A stretch of 64,000 bases of DNA from positions 930,001-994,000 of the forward strand of contig CM074147.1 in assembly GCA_037178625.1 (NCBI GenBank). Direction: 5' to 3'. Shown here one piece after another: positions 34,053 through 45,065 of this stretch (positions within the stretch are counted from its first letter, which is position 1; every line of letters begins with the position of its first letter). A program made the position numbers and the translations under genes. The notes beneath the pieces were generated by a model. The model was not told where the DNA came from. It searched no databases and saw nothing but the letters and a program-made list of their open reading frames with translations. The DNA is from Skeletonema tropicum (Eukaryota > Bacillariophyta > Thalassiosirophyceae > Thalassiosirales > Thalassiosiraceae).

Positions 34053-35050
34053 TCAGCCCAATATGATGACCGGTATTAATGTATGCTTGGATTCCCTCGG
34101 CACCAAATCTAGCAACATGTTTTGATCATGCTTGCGGTCAAAATGATCCCTATATACCGGCTGGATCAATCTTCACCAGCCTCTACGGTCTCCACGTAAA
34201 CGTAAATACCTTTCAATGTACGTCCTTTCAATGTAACCCCTCGGATGCATCGCGGTCCTGTATGCCCGAGTGTCACGAGATGCTTTGATCAAAATTGATC
34301 GTCGTACAGAAATGAGTTGCTGGTATCTTTACCTCTTTCACCGCTTTAGTCCGGTGACTAGTTCTAGCGTTCTGGATACTTAATTGATTGAGTTCTCTCT
34401 CCTCCTTCTCATTCATCGTGTTGTCTCAGAGGCTCTTGCCATGTCCTTCTTCCTGCCCGAGGTCGTTTATTATTCTCTCAGAGCTTAATCATCACCTCGT
34501 TCGGGTTCTTGGTTCTTGGTAGGATGTCGTTTACGTTGACCGATATTATCTCATAATGGATGATGGATTGTGTCCCTAATCGCGTGTCTTGAGAGTGACT
34601 CTTCATCCTGTATACACCTTTGGCAAGCATAGTTCTGTACGTTGTAAATCATGTTACGCATAGTGGCAAATCTTCACTTCATTCCCTTTATCTTCACTAT
34701 CTCAAGTGATTCTAACTTCGAGCCACGTTCTCACTTAAATTCAAGCGTGCGTTGCCCATACAAAAATTCGTGGCCGGTACGTCTAATGGCAGTTTTGTAC
34801 ATGAGGTAAGCATTGTCCCGTGGGTGACAGATCTGGGTCTGTACCTGTGCTGTTTTACCCAAACTTTGATGCGTTTGGCTGTTCAAGGAGTCGTTTCCTC
34901 GCAACCTCTTCTATGTTCCGATATGTGTCGCCTGTATTCCTTGTGTAACATGTGGGATGTCGTGTTTCCAGAGTCAGCATGTGACTTCCTTGGTATGTTG
35001 GTGTTGGCTCTCCTGCTATTGCCTCATCACCTCTCGCATATCTCTACATC

Positions 35051-35137
35051 TTTAAGTCGGCCTCTTGTTGTCGTGGTTATATCGCCTCGTTTAAGTCGGT
35101 CTCTTGTTTTCGTGGTTATATCGCCTCGTTCAAGTCG
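35051..35137. repeat. 39-bp tandem repeat, just over 2 copies
   Basis: Units start TTTAAGTCGG at 35051 and 35090 and differ at three positions; a third begins TTCAAGTCG at 35129 and breaks off. It lies inside the LTR element. Confidence 0.8.
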
Positions 35138-36465
35138 TTTAAATTTGTGCATCAAATTGTCCAGTGCGTCTCTAGTTCAACTCGCATTAGCCTGGCCTAT
35201 ATCTCGTGTTTCAGCATCACGAGCGAGAGGTATATCACTCATATTCTCCTCGTATGCCGAGTCTTTTGTTGGTCGAGTTGGTGATTGGTCGCATCAGTCT
35301 CTTGAAGTCTGTGGTGGCTTTACTCCATCTACCACAATTGACATCTAACCGTCCGAGATAACCTATCGATGGCACCCCGTACTCTGTCAGACCTTCTCCC
35401 TTCTCTTGCCGTTTGAGATTGGTCTCACCTGATATATTCAAAATCATTTGCAGCTCCATTATCGTTTGATAATATGAATTTGTGATCCCTAGTCTGAGTG
35501 TCCTACTACAAGTAGGTCGATGCGAGCCTAGTTGTTGTTGTCGTCTCATACTAAGAAGGCTTGTTGTCGATGCATCTAGAATCGTCTCCAAATGTATTAG
35601 GGCGCTCCCGCAGTGCTTGTCATGCAATTGCTCTCAAGTATTGTCAGCAGTCACCTCAACTGCGGGTCCTATGCGTGGTCTTAACGTCCTAGTTTCATGG
35701 AACTCACTGACAATAACCACTAAGCTATCGAGTCGGCTTGTCGGAAATGTTTTGCTCTGCTCTGCTAACGCAATTATGCCCATGTAAGTTATCACGGTGT
35801 TCACACCATAGTTATCATGATACAAGTTCAACTTGATGCTATATAGCCGCTCTGTGGGTCATCCAATCTTTCTCATGTTGCTTCCATTCGACCCGACCAA
35901 GGCCCAAGGCGTTCTTCAATATCATTTCTTCATTTGCGCTCTTCCGCCGATATCTTGGTCTGTACTACCTCGTTGATTTCCTCTGCCACTGTGTCGGGTG
36001 ATAAGACGTGCATCACGTTCTTCCTATCTTGACATCTGGCGTTTAATCCACATTCATCAATCTGCCTCGTCTATGCCATCTCTTTTATCTGACTCTTCTT
36101 CTCTGTCTCTTTTATCTGCCTCTTCTTCTCTGTCTCGTTTATCTGCCTTTCTTCTCTGTCTCGTTTATCTGCCTCTTCTGTGCCATCTTGGGAATGTCAA
36201 GTATAAATATTCTCCCCTGCTTGACATTCAATTATTGGTCTACACGAGGTATTGCTGCCCCTTCTTGATCCTATCGAGTGTCTCCCGGTCTTGGATGTCG
36301 ACCCGTCTCCAGTTCAGTGCGCATCGTTTTCACCGTGTTGTTCAATCGTCCTTCACTCTGGACTCCTCATTGGTAAGATGCTATGGAGTATTTCGTTATG
36401 CCTTGGTAGTCATGGCTCGTACATTTGTTCGTCCCTTATTCTCGTACATTTGTTTGTCCCTTGTC

Positions 36466-36590
36466 CGCAGGGCGTTTCTCCACCAATCTATTCTCTTCAG
36501 CTTTGTTTCTCCTTTGCCGCAGGGCGTTTCTCCACCAATCTATTCTCTTCAGCTTTGTTTCTCCTTTGCCGCAGGGCGTTTCTCCATCAA
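36466..36590. repeat. 52-bp tandem repeat, 2.4 copies
   Basis: CGCAGGGCGTTTCTCCA recurs at 36466, 36518 and 36570 with identical full units between. It lies inside the LTR element, after a looser 30-33 bp TCTGCC/CTGTCTC repeat at 36080-36180. Confidence 0.85.
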
Positions 36591-38425
36591 TTCGGATTAG
36601 ATTATCATCCGCTCATCATGATGGATAGTAACGTCCTTGTCTGCGGTCCGTTCTTCAAACTACCTCCTCGGCTCATCATGATGGATAATAACGTCCGCGG
36701 TCGTGTTGTTCTGGCTATATCCAATTTCTTGTCTTTTACACCTTGTCATAGACTACAGCTTGTATTCGCGCCCGCTGTTATCAAAGCGATACAGCTCGTA
36801 CTATATATTGGCTACGCTTATACTGAGGGATCTTTTGCCAAGATGAGGTCTTCCTATTTCTTGACATCTCAACCACATCAAGCCTGCGATTCAAAATAAG
36901 AATGTTTGTCGATTGTTAATATTTGTGTTCGCTTCCGATTCACTTTGAATGCCCGTGCACCATTACACGCATCTAATATTTGCTCCGTCATAGAGTTCCG
37001 GAGTAACCAACTCTGTTGCTACGATCTTCTGTACGCCGATCCCAAGGTATATTGTATGTACAACATCATGGAATTTGTCTTTGTCCCTGTCTCATCACAT
37101 GGCATGAAGCTACTCCCTATCAAGTACTTGTTGACAAGCCGTTTCTTGTCATGATCGAGTTGCCACCTATTCCTTATTTTTACAGCAAGTGCTGTCCATT
37201 TCTCTCTTTCTCTCCCTCTCCCTTCCTGGAGGAAGAGTTGTTAGATGAAACACTCTGTGCCATTCTCTCCCCATCTTTCTCGCAACATCATGGAGCTCTG
37301 TCTGCGGGTGTGCTGTACTCAATTTAGGGGATGCCATTCACTGATCTGGTTTGACCGGAGATAAAGGGATGTTCACACGAATTGTGCCAAAGTACTTGCA
37401 CATACATATCATCAGAGTAACTATCACGCCGGTCGGCTCAAAATGCCATAACCTTAAATGTCATAGCTTTGCTGTAACTGTAAGCGTTCAAGCATTCATC
37501 TTGTGTTTCAGTTTCACATTGCTTATATTCATGTCTTGAGATCAACCTCTTCCCGGCTTCCATTTGTAATCGACTTCTCATGCAGAGCAGTCCCGAATAC
37601 TATTCTCACATTTATGCCCTCAAAAGGATTTTTATTCATACTTGTCGTGGTTAACGTTTGATCTCATTCTCAAGCAGGGATGCTTGTATTTCTGATAGTA
37701 TCTTGTCTCCGATTCCATGTCAGATCTCTCCATGAGGTTTTGGATAGTGTACTTGGCATCCGTGACGTGCAACCTATTATATTACCAGCCCGTGTTCATT
37801 ACCGTGAGCACTCTCGTTCTGGCCCGATAAGTCAGATCTCTATGATCTCTCAGAGTTTATGTGCATCTGTTGGTTAACCGCTGTTCTTGCTATTCATCTG
37901 TCTCTTAGTCCTGCTCAGTTTTCTTCGGTATTCTACTCCTCGTATACGGCAGTTGTCCTCTATCGGGCTGTCTTCCTGTATATCAAAGGCTTCACGTTGA
38001 TTATCGTGTTCGACATCTCTCCTCTAGAGTATCTCCCCTCAGCTTTCGTCCGAGGTGCGGCCACTCTAATCTAACTAATATGACATAGTTAACGGTGACC
38101 CTATCTTCTGGGTGCACATTAGTTTTCATCTACTACGCTGGCCTTTTCAGCTCTCTTGTCGTCTCTCGTACAAAATATTTCTATCTCTCTTCATGACCAA
38201 TCACAATCCCTATTCTTTTTCATTCCCGACCGATCATGTTCCCTATTCTTTTCCGCTTACCAACATTACAGGCACTCCGGCCGTCTCACTTTACGCCAGG
38301 CACTCCGGCCATCTTTTCTCCGTCAGGCACTTCGACCATGACTATTACTATTTATGCTCTCGTTCAGGTGTTTGCCTCACTTACTCGATCTATTTCATTC
38401 TTTCCTATTCTAGGCTCCGCTGGCC

Positions 38426-39384
38426 CCACCTCCTGGTGGTATTTCTCTTTCCTCTCCAACGACGCGGTGGCACTTTGCCATTTACGTTTACTTTTCCTCT
38501 ATCTCTCCAAGAATGCGGCGGCATTTTGCCATTGACTGTTACATCGTTAATATTCTCTGTTATCCCTATTCCATTCGTGATCCTGCTGGCTCCTTGCAGC
38601 GATATTCTTTAATATTCCCTATCTGCTGGCTCCTTGCAGCAATTTCTCGTGTTACCACTGGCTCCTTGCAGCAATTTCCGTCGCCCTTGGCTCCTTGCAG
38701 GGTCTATACTGGCTCCTTGCAGTATTTCTGTTCTTCCGATCACCCCTCCTGGGTGATTATCCGTATGTTTCCGTTTCCACACCCCGCCTGGGTGATATAT
38801 GGGTTTCCTTGTTTCCACACCGCAGGATCTGCTCCTGGGTGATGTTTTGCCGCACCGCAGGATCCGCTCCTGGGTGATATTTTGCCGCACCGCAGGATCA
38901 GCTCCTGGGTGATATTTTGCCGCACCGCAGGATCAGCTCCTGGGTGATATTTTGCCGCACCGCAGGATCAGCTCCTGGGTGATATTTTGCCGCACCGCAG
39001 GATCAGCTCCTGGGTGATATTTTGCCGCACCGCAGGATCCGCTCCTGGGTGATATTTTGCCGCACCGCAGGATCAGCTCCTGGGTGATATTTTGCCGCAC
39101 CGCAGGATCAGCTCCTGGGTGATATTTTGCCGCACCGCAGGATCAGCTCCTGGGTGATATTTTGCCGCACCGCAGGATCAGCTCCTGGGTGATATCTGTT
39201 TCCAGCTCCACGTCTAGTGGTGCCTATCCGTCAATAGTTAGTTTGGGCCAATTCCTTTTATGCAGACGGGGGCATTCCTCCCCAGCAGGGCCGATTTATT
39301 TATCGCCAGCATTCCTCGGCGATGGTTGTTGATATCCCAGGTGTCCTTACTGGAGGGCCAATTATTATGCCGGCGTCCTCGGCA
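38426..39384 (+). repeat. Array of short stem-loops with a shared (T/G)CCT loop core
   Basis: At least eleven small inverted repeats have different stems but loops containing TCCT (one GCCT): CCACC/GGTGG at 38426, CTGC/GCAG at 38583 and 38623, CCCT/AGGG at 38684, ATACTG/CAGTAT at 38706, ATCACCC/GGGTGAT at 38739, CACCC/GGGTG at 38780, GGGG/CCCC at 39268, ATCGCC/GGCGAT at 39302, CCAG/CTGG at 39337 and TGCCG/CGGCA at 39368. Five copies of the loop GGCTCCTTGCAG lie within 38587-38725. The eleven 35-bp tandem units sit inside this run and carry CAGGA/TCCTG. Varying stems with a constant loop suggest a structured RNA or DNA element. Function unknown. Confidence 0.6.
38814..39195. repeat. 35-bp tandem repeat, 11 copies
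   Basis: GCTCCTGGGTGAT recurs exactly every 35 bp from 38831 to 39181. The unit includes CACCGCAGGATCAGCTCC, whose CAGGA/TCCTG arms form a 5-bp stem. Variation is confined to the triplet after GGAT (CTG, CCG or CAG) and one G/A. No spacers occur, so this is a minisatellite and not CRISPR. Confidence 0.92.
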
Positions 39385-39528
39385 ATTCATTATATCGATA
39401 TCGAATCTCTTTCCTCCTTTCCTCCCGCATTCCTCGGCAAATTCTTATCGCTCCTCCCAGTCAAATATAACCTCAGTGAACTGGTTCCATTTCCTCATAC
39501 TTATTATGTCCGCGTTCCTCCCCGTCGG

Positions 39529-39574
39529 AGAATAGAATAAATATTGTCATCATTTTCTCCCCGTATTCTATTCT
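39529..39574. repeat. Hairpin with 11-bp perfect stem
   Basis: AGAATAGAATA (39529-39539) pairs with TATTCTATTCT (39564-39574) across a 24-nt loop, close to the LTR at 39628. In element orientation it sits just after the 5' LTR, where retroelements often have packaging or primer-site structure. That role is inference. Confidence 0.6.
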
Positions 39575-39627
39575 TTTCGAACGCTGCCATCGTAGATACA
39601 GCCGTGAGAATGGCTGTCTGATAAACC

Positions 39628-39799
39628 GATTCGTTTCTCACACTACGTTAATGTTTACGTAATATACAGACTAATCAGTACTACTGCGATAACATCAACT
39701 AATAATATAATTACATGGTAAGGATACATAACAAGGATAACGATGGTGAGAAGTGAGTGATCGTCTAAGGGAATGAGACGTTCCGTGCTACACGAAACG
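39628..39799 (-). repeat. 5' LTR
   Basis: Second 172-bp copy, followed by the CTAGC target duplication at 39800-39804. No mismatch with 33229-33400 was found by eye. Confidence 0.82.
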
Positions 39800-39844
39800 C
39801 TAGCAGATACTCCCTCTGTCCCAAAAAAAATGAGCTATTTGAAG

Positions 39845-41073
39845 TTAACCAGAAGATGCCCACACCCCGGATCCACCCCGGGTGGCGTCTTTACCACGTA
39901 ACTATGTCAATACTAGGTCGATTCTTTTGGTTCAAAGACCAACAACCTTCCATTTAGTTAGTTTAGAACGCCTCTGCAACGTGACATGGTGGTATTCCGA
40001 CCATTCTCCAAGATATTGGGGGTACTAATTCAGTAGCACTGGCATCGTCGGCCCGGGGTGCTCGGCCATACGCATCACACACTAACAAAAAACATCTCCT
40101 CCATGACGAATCCGACGGCAAACCATGGTACTATTGGGCCAACATTCCCAAAATCAACATAAACAACATAGTGTCTGACCCTATTTTTTATGTAGATTCC
40201 GATTCTGTAAGCGGTGGCGGCCGAATCGGCGTCGTTGTGATGGTATACGGCTCTAACCGCCAGAGACACAAAATCTGCAAATGCCGGGCAACATCATGAC
40301 ATACTCATATTTAATAGATTTCGGTTATTTAATAGCCATGGTGCATTGCAGACACCTTCTGAATACTATGATGATTGATTATTATTATCAGTTTTATTGA
40401 TTACATACAAATTAGACGTAATAATTGAGTAGTAGGTCAAATCATCCGCTGTTGCTTTGATCCCATCGGGTAGGAATGGTGCTGTTAGGAGTCATATGAT
40501 ACCCTGAAACCACTGTATAATGCTCGCAACAGATGGCTATTGGTGTTGTGTGGTGAAAAGGCCCCCAACTTGCAGGATGAATACACTTAATATCACTTCA
40601 AATACTCGTGTATGTGATTGCATTCGGCTCTTCATTTTCCACCAAAATATGCTACATTTCAACCAGTCCAATAATGTCGCAGCCGCAATGAAATAGAGAT
40701 ATCTACACCAACCACGTTGATTGTTATATTATAGTCATCACCTCACAGACTTTTGGCACCCTCTCATTTCATTTTCTGTCAGATATATGCATTCTCCTTT
40801 TTGATGTATTTTGTGGAAATTATCAATTTTCAACTACTGTATTCACCATGCCACTACATGCGCCATAGAACGCCCCGACACACTCTAGAGGGGATCGATC
40901 GCCGCTTAATAGAATATAGATGGCGTCTGCAAACCAGTTCAGTGGCAGAGCAGCTCCAACTATTCATCTGAAGACCATATTGGAAGTGCATCATCACACC
41001 GATGTCAAAGCGCAATTTTCCGGCACCTCTACTTTGGTGTCATAATAAGTAGCGATGGCGTGGATCGATGTCC
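39845..41073 (+). repeat. Left arm of foldback
   Basis: Begins TTAACCAGAAGATGCCC and ends GGATCGATGTCC. Paired in inverted orientation with 41230-42459. Small open frames of 60-72 codons inside both arms are mirror copies of each other and have no recognisable product. Confidence 0.88.
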
Positions 41074-41229
41074 TCCTGAGGACACCACTTCATAGAAAGG
41101 CTATTGGAGAGGGAGGTGCTGCAGTTGGGCTGTCTAATTTTATGTGTAGCTAGTGTTGTTGATGTCGGCACGTACGGGGTCGAGGTGCGCCATGGTGATC
41201 GCTGGTGATTTTTTTCATTATCCCCAGAT

Positions 41230-42459
41230 GGACATCGATCCACGCCATCGCTACTTATTATGACACCAAAGTAGAGGTGCCGGAAAATTGCGCTTTGACA
41301 TCGGTGTGATGATGCACTTCCAATATGGTCTTCAGATGAATAGTTGAAGCTGCTCTGCCACTGAACTGGTTTGCAGACGCCATCTATATACTATTAAGCG
41401 GCGATCGATCCCCTCTAGAGTGTGTCGGGGCGTTCTATGGCGCATGTAGTGGCATGGTGAATGCAGTAGTTGAAAATTGATAATTTCCACAAAATACATC
41501 AAAAAGGAGAATGCATATATCTGACAGAAAATGAAATGAGAGGGTGCCAAAAGTCTGTGAGGTGATGACTATAATATAACAATCAACGTGGTTGGTGTAG
41601 ATATCTCTATTTCATTGCGGCTGCGACATTATTGGACTGGTTGAAATGTAGCATATTTTGGTGGAAAATGAAGAGCCGAATGCAATCACATACACGAGTA
41701 TTTGAAGTGATATTGAGTGTATTCATCCTGCAAGTTGGGGACCCTTTCACCACACAACACCAATAGCCATCTGTTGCGAGCATTATACAGTGGTTTCAGG
41801 GTATCATATGACTCCTAACAGCACCATTCCTACCCGATGGGATCAAAGCAACAGCGGATGATTTGACCTACTACTCAATTATTACGTCTAATTTGTATGT
41901 AATCAATAAAACTGATAATAATAATCAATCATCATAGTATTCAGAAGGTGTCTGCAATGCACCATGGCAATTAAATAACCGAAATCTATTAAATATGAGT
42001 ATGTCATGATGTTGCCCGGCATGTGCAGATTTTGTGTCTCTGGCGGTTAGAGCCGTATACCATCACAACGACGCCGATTCGGCCGCCACCGCTTACAGAA
42101 TCGGAATCTACATAAAAAATGGGGTTAGGCACTATGTTGTTTATGTTGATTTTGGGAATGTTGGCCCAATAGTACCATGGTTTGCCGTCGGATTCGTCAT
42201 GGAGGAGATGTTTTTTGTTAGTGTGTGATGCGTGATGGCCGAGCACCCCGGGCCGACGATGCCAGTGCTACTGAATTAGTACCCCCAATATCTTGGAGAA
42301 TGGTCGGAATACCACCATGTCACGTTGCAGAGGCGTTCTAAACTAACTAAATGGAAGGATGTTGGTCTTTGAACCAAATGAATCGACCTATTATTGACAT
42401 AGTTACGTGGTAAAGACGCCACCCGGGGTGGATCCGGGGTGTGGGCATCTTCTGGTTAA
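41230..42459 (-). repeat. Right arm of foldback
   Basis: Begins GGACATCGATCC and ends GGGCATCTTCTGGTTAA, the reverse complement of the left arm with scattered substitutions. The two arms would form a stem of more than 1.2 kb if transcribed. Confidence 0.88.
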
Positions 42460-42765
42460 TCGTAGTCCCACAAAAAACTAGCTATTTGACGTACTTATTC
42501 CTACGTCAGGTCCTACACAAGTGTCCGAGAGGCCTCTTCATTTTACAATAGGGTTAGATATAAGGATATTTTCACGCCTTTTGTCACAATATGATTACAA
42601 ATACTTGCTTAACAACCTCCAACCTCCATATAATCGTAACCGGCGTGAAAAAAGCTTTCCAACGATGTGCGATAGCAATTTTTTGGACGAAAATTGACCA
42701 AATTTTAACTATTTTAAATCAAAAAGCTCATTTTTTGTGGGACAGAGGGAGTACATTTAAGTTGT

Positions 42766-43009
42766 GCTGAAACGCGGTCATTTCAATTATAACCGGCTTA
42801 ATACCGATACGGCATTAAACATGCTATACGTTACACACATTGCTGAAGGACAAGAGTCGTCATCGTTACAATACACATGCTGAAACGCGGTCATTTCAAT
42901 TATGTCCAGCTACATACCGATACGACACTAACGGCTGTTGAACACTGCTGGCACCCAATCCCACACAACATCGCTCACGGACAAGAGTCGTCATCGTTAC
43001 AATACACAC
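42766..43009. repeat. Direct duplication, units of 113 and 131 bp
   Basis: GCTGAAACGCGGTCATT starts both copies (42766 and 42879), and both end CGTTACAATACACA. The middle of the second unit is diverged and longer. It lies just upstream of the gene at 43083. Confidence 0.75.
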
Positions 43010-43082
43010 ACAGTAGTCTTCTTGTTCAAGATGGCTGGTTCTCCCATAATAGAGAGGAATGGAGGCCTAATTGAGAGGCATC

Positions 43083-44376
43083 ATGGGCTCTGTAGATAAC
43101 GCCAGCAAAGACGACGACCACAACAGCACCGACGCAGTTGTGATGAAAAGAAGAAGCATGGAAGATCAAGCTGATGTGCTTTCGGTGCGCTCGATGCCAC
43201 TGATGAAAGATGACGACTACTTTTATTATCATGGTGAAGGTGGGAAAGAGGACGATGATGATGATGAGACCGTGGATCATATTGGGCTGTTGATTGGTGG
43301 ACCTACGATGCTACAGTACCCATCAGCCGACAATCCATCAACCAGCAGGGAACGCGACTTTGGAGCCTCGTTGAGATCAATGACTTCAGAAGTTACGAAT
43401 GATAATCATTCCGACTTCTCAGACATGCTCTCAGTTCAAGACAACAAGCCACATTACACCACCCAAGACTACATAGAGATGAAGCTTGAGATTGCCGATC
43501 TTAAAGCGCAGCTAGATGGTCAGCAGTTTAGGGATAGGGAGAAATATACTGCAACAATCTCCTCTCTGCAGGACCGCATTATGTCGCTTGAGTGCGAAAA
43601 TATTGAGCTCAAGCAGAAGTTGAAAGAGTCTCAGGCTGTTGCTTTGTCTTTGCGTGAAGGAGCAGTGACACATCACGTGGAACATCGTCTTCAAGGTATG
43701 TTCATAACCGCCCACTTGCTATTTTCATTTCGTTTCTTTTTATCTCTAATGCTCTCTCTTGAATTCTCCAGTTAAGGCCAGGCTTAGACAATTGCAGCCA
43801 AGAACTATGAGTAGATGCTCTGAAGATTCAGAAGAAATGTCAAACTGTTCAGAAGAAGAAAAAGACTTTTTGCCTTTTCCGGAAAAATCTCGCAGGACGC
43901 AAAGTCGACAAGTTTCTTCCTTTGGACCTGTAGGACGTAGGCCATCTCTAATAGACTCGTTTTGCCAACCTTTCCGCAGGAGTAGTGCGGGTAATTCAAC
44001 TATGACCTCAAGTCCAGAGAGCTCGGTAGATTCAGATGATTTGGGCAGTCACTATTCTTGGGCTAATGCTGACGAGATCAATGAACAGACAGGGATATTC
44101 AACAAGAAGTCAATTTCTAAGCTCGAGGATGCTGCTGCCAAGAGAGGTTGCCTCGAGTGTGAACCAGTCCTGTCTCTGTCTCTAAGTCTTAATGACAAGC
44201 CGATTTCTTCCCAGCAGCATGCGCAGACCCCCCCAAGTCAAAAGCCAAAGCTACAAAGAAAAAGACGACAAAGTTTCACATTGGGGGAAAGACGTCCCTC
44301 ACTAAAAGACCTCTTGTCGATTAACCGAGGGGAGGAAGGTATTGATGTAGAGAGTGAACTCTGGGATAACTTATGA
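43083..44376 (+). CDS. Hypothetical coiled-coil protein
   Basis: Two exons, 43083-43695 and 43772-44376, joined across a 76-bp intron (GTATGT...TTCTCCAG), give 405 residues. The N-terminal 110 residues are acidic. A coiled coil follows in exon 1 (MKLEIADLKAQLDGQQ to ENIELKQKLKESQ). Exon 2 is Ser-rich and has repeated basophilic-kinase-type sites (GRRPSLIDSF, RKRRQSFTLGERRPSLKDLL). No family was recognised. The duplicated repeat and the foldback element lie immediately upstream, so its promoter may include transposon sequence. Confidence 0.75.
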
Positions 44377-44747
44377 TGTTATTGCTGGTGACGATGCAAG
44401 CTTTAAAAGTGAAGGAACGGGCTACGGTACAGTCCTAACTGCTGGATGGTAAGATACTACTTTCTATCAGTATGCGTGGGTGTGGGGCAATTTTCAAACA
44501 TTTTTTAATGAATCAAATCATCACTGCGAGTTGAAATAGAATAATAGCGCTCTATTAGAAATAGATTTCTTTTCCAGAATGATTGTTTTACTCAACAATA
44601 TAACTCCTAACCATTTTTTAGGGCTTCTCGTATGATGTACTTCTCATTTCTTCATTGCAAAAGTCCCAAAATGCATGTGTTGTGTCTATCCCAATCAATC
44701 ACCTACATCATAAAGTCAATGAAAGTCTATCTTGTCTACCATTTGCT
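44377..44747. other. Intergenic region between convergent genes
   Basis: AT-rich 3' regions of the flanking genes. No gene or repeat was found. Confidence 0.4.
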
Positions 44748-45065
44748 CTAATCAAACTTTCCCAAAATATCATCCTCCCTAAACAAATTCAACTTTTCAT
44801 CCCCAATTTCTATCTCAGTCCCTCCATACTTGGGCAACAACACGGTATCCCCCGCCTTTAATGTAGGAGCATGCAAGACACCACTAACATCTCGTAATCC
44901 CGGCCCAACGGCAACGACTGTCCCCTCATTTGATTCCTTGGCGCTGTCGGTTGGGAGGAGAATGCCCCCGGCAGTTTTGGTTTCTACGACAGCCTTGCGG
45001 ATGAGGATGCGGTCGCCTAGTGGGGCGAGTGATCTTTGGAGTGGGCGAGTGGCGCGGGCGAACAT
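44748..45065 (-). CDS. Mitochondrial co-chaperonin CPN10 (GroES/HSP10)
   Basis: 105 residues with the canonical order PLGDRILIRK, KTAGGILLPTDSAKE, EGTVVAVGPG, GDTVLLPKYGGTE and FREDDILGKFD. The mobile loop (ETKTAGGILLP) contacts the GroEL-type chaperonin. The first ten residues MFARATRPLQ are basic and suit a short mitochondrial import signal, as in other eukaryotic CPN10. The GC-rich 5' part has no intron. Confidence 0.95.
   Translation of the reverse strand: MFARATRPLQRSLAPLGDRILIRKAVVETKTAGGILLPTDSAKESNEGTVVAVGPGLRDVSGVLHAPTLKAGDTVLLPKYGGTEIEIGDEKLNLFREDDILGKFD

Larger units (their letters stand above)
33229..39799 (-). mobile_element. Non-autonomous LTR retrotransposon (Ty1/copia-derived) with large non-coding interior
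   Basis: Direct repeats of 172 bp (33229-33400 and 39628-39799), identical by eye, bound the element. The 5-bp target duplication CTAGC sits just outside at 33224-33228 and 39800-39804. A purine tract GGGGAG (minus strand, 33401-33406) lies against the left LTR as a polypurine tract should, which with the pol remnant orients the element on the minus strand. LTR ends are CGTTTC...GAATC rather than the usual TG...CA. The interior lacks any long pol frame. It has a degraded RT/RNase H stretch at the 3' end and about 5.2 kb of pyrimidine-rich, minisatellite-rich non-coding DNA. Identical LTRs imply a recent insertion mobilised by another element's enzymes. Confidence 0.8.
39810..42751. mobile_element. 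Stowaway-like (Tc1/mariner TIR) element carrying a giant foldback
   Basis: Both ends carry inverted CTCCCTCTGTCCC followed by an A-run and TGAGCT (39810-39841 and 42720-42751, about 30 of 32 identical), flanked by TA at 39808-39809 and 42752-42753. This is the terminal pattern and TA target duplication of Stowaway MITEs. Inside are two inverted arms of about 1.23 kb, 39845-41073 and 41230-42459, roughly 97% alike in the parts compared, with a 156-bp loop. The right side also has an internal TIR-like segment near 42466 (TCCCACAAAAAACTAGC) that suggests the foldback inserted into a smaller 290-bp MITE. No transposase is present. Confidence 0.85.

Noticed and set aside
34752..36899. Long plus-strand open frames (for example 34752-35348 and 36252-36899)
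   Set aside because: They lie in pyrimidine-rich minisatellite DNA inside the LTR element, antisense to its pol remnant, and their translations are Ser/Leu/Phe-rich without any motif.
38814..39195. Regular 35-bp repeats resembling a CRISPR array
   Set aside because: The units are contiguous with no variable spacers, no cas genes are near, and the context is eukaryotic.
40753..40971. Small ORFs of 60-72 codons in the foldback arms (also 42034-42228 and mirror copies)
   Set aside because: They occur as inverted duplicates in both arms and show no recognisable protein; openness follows from the repeat.
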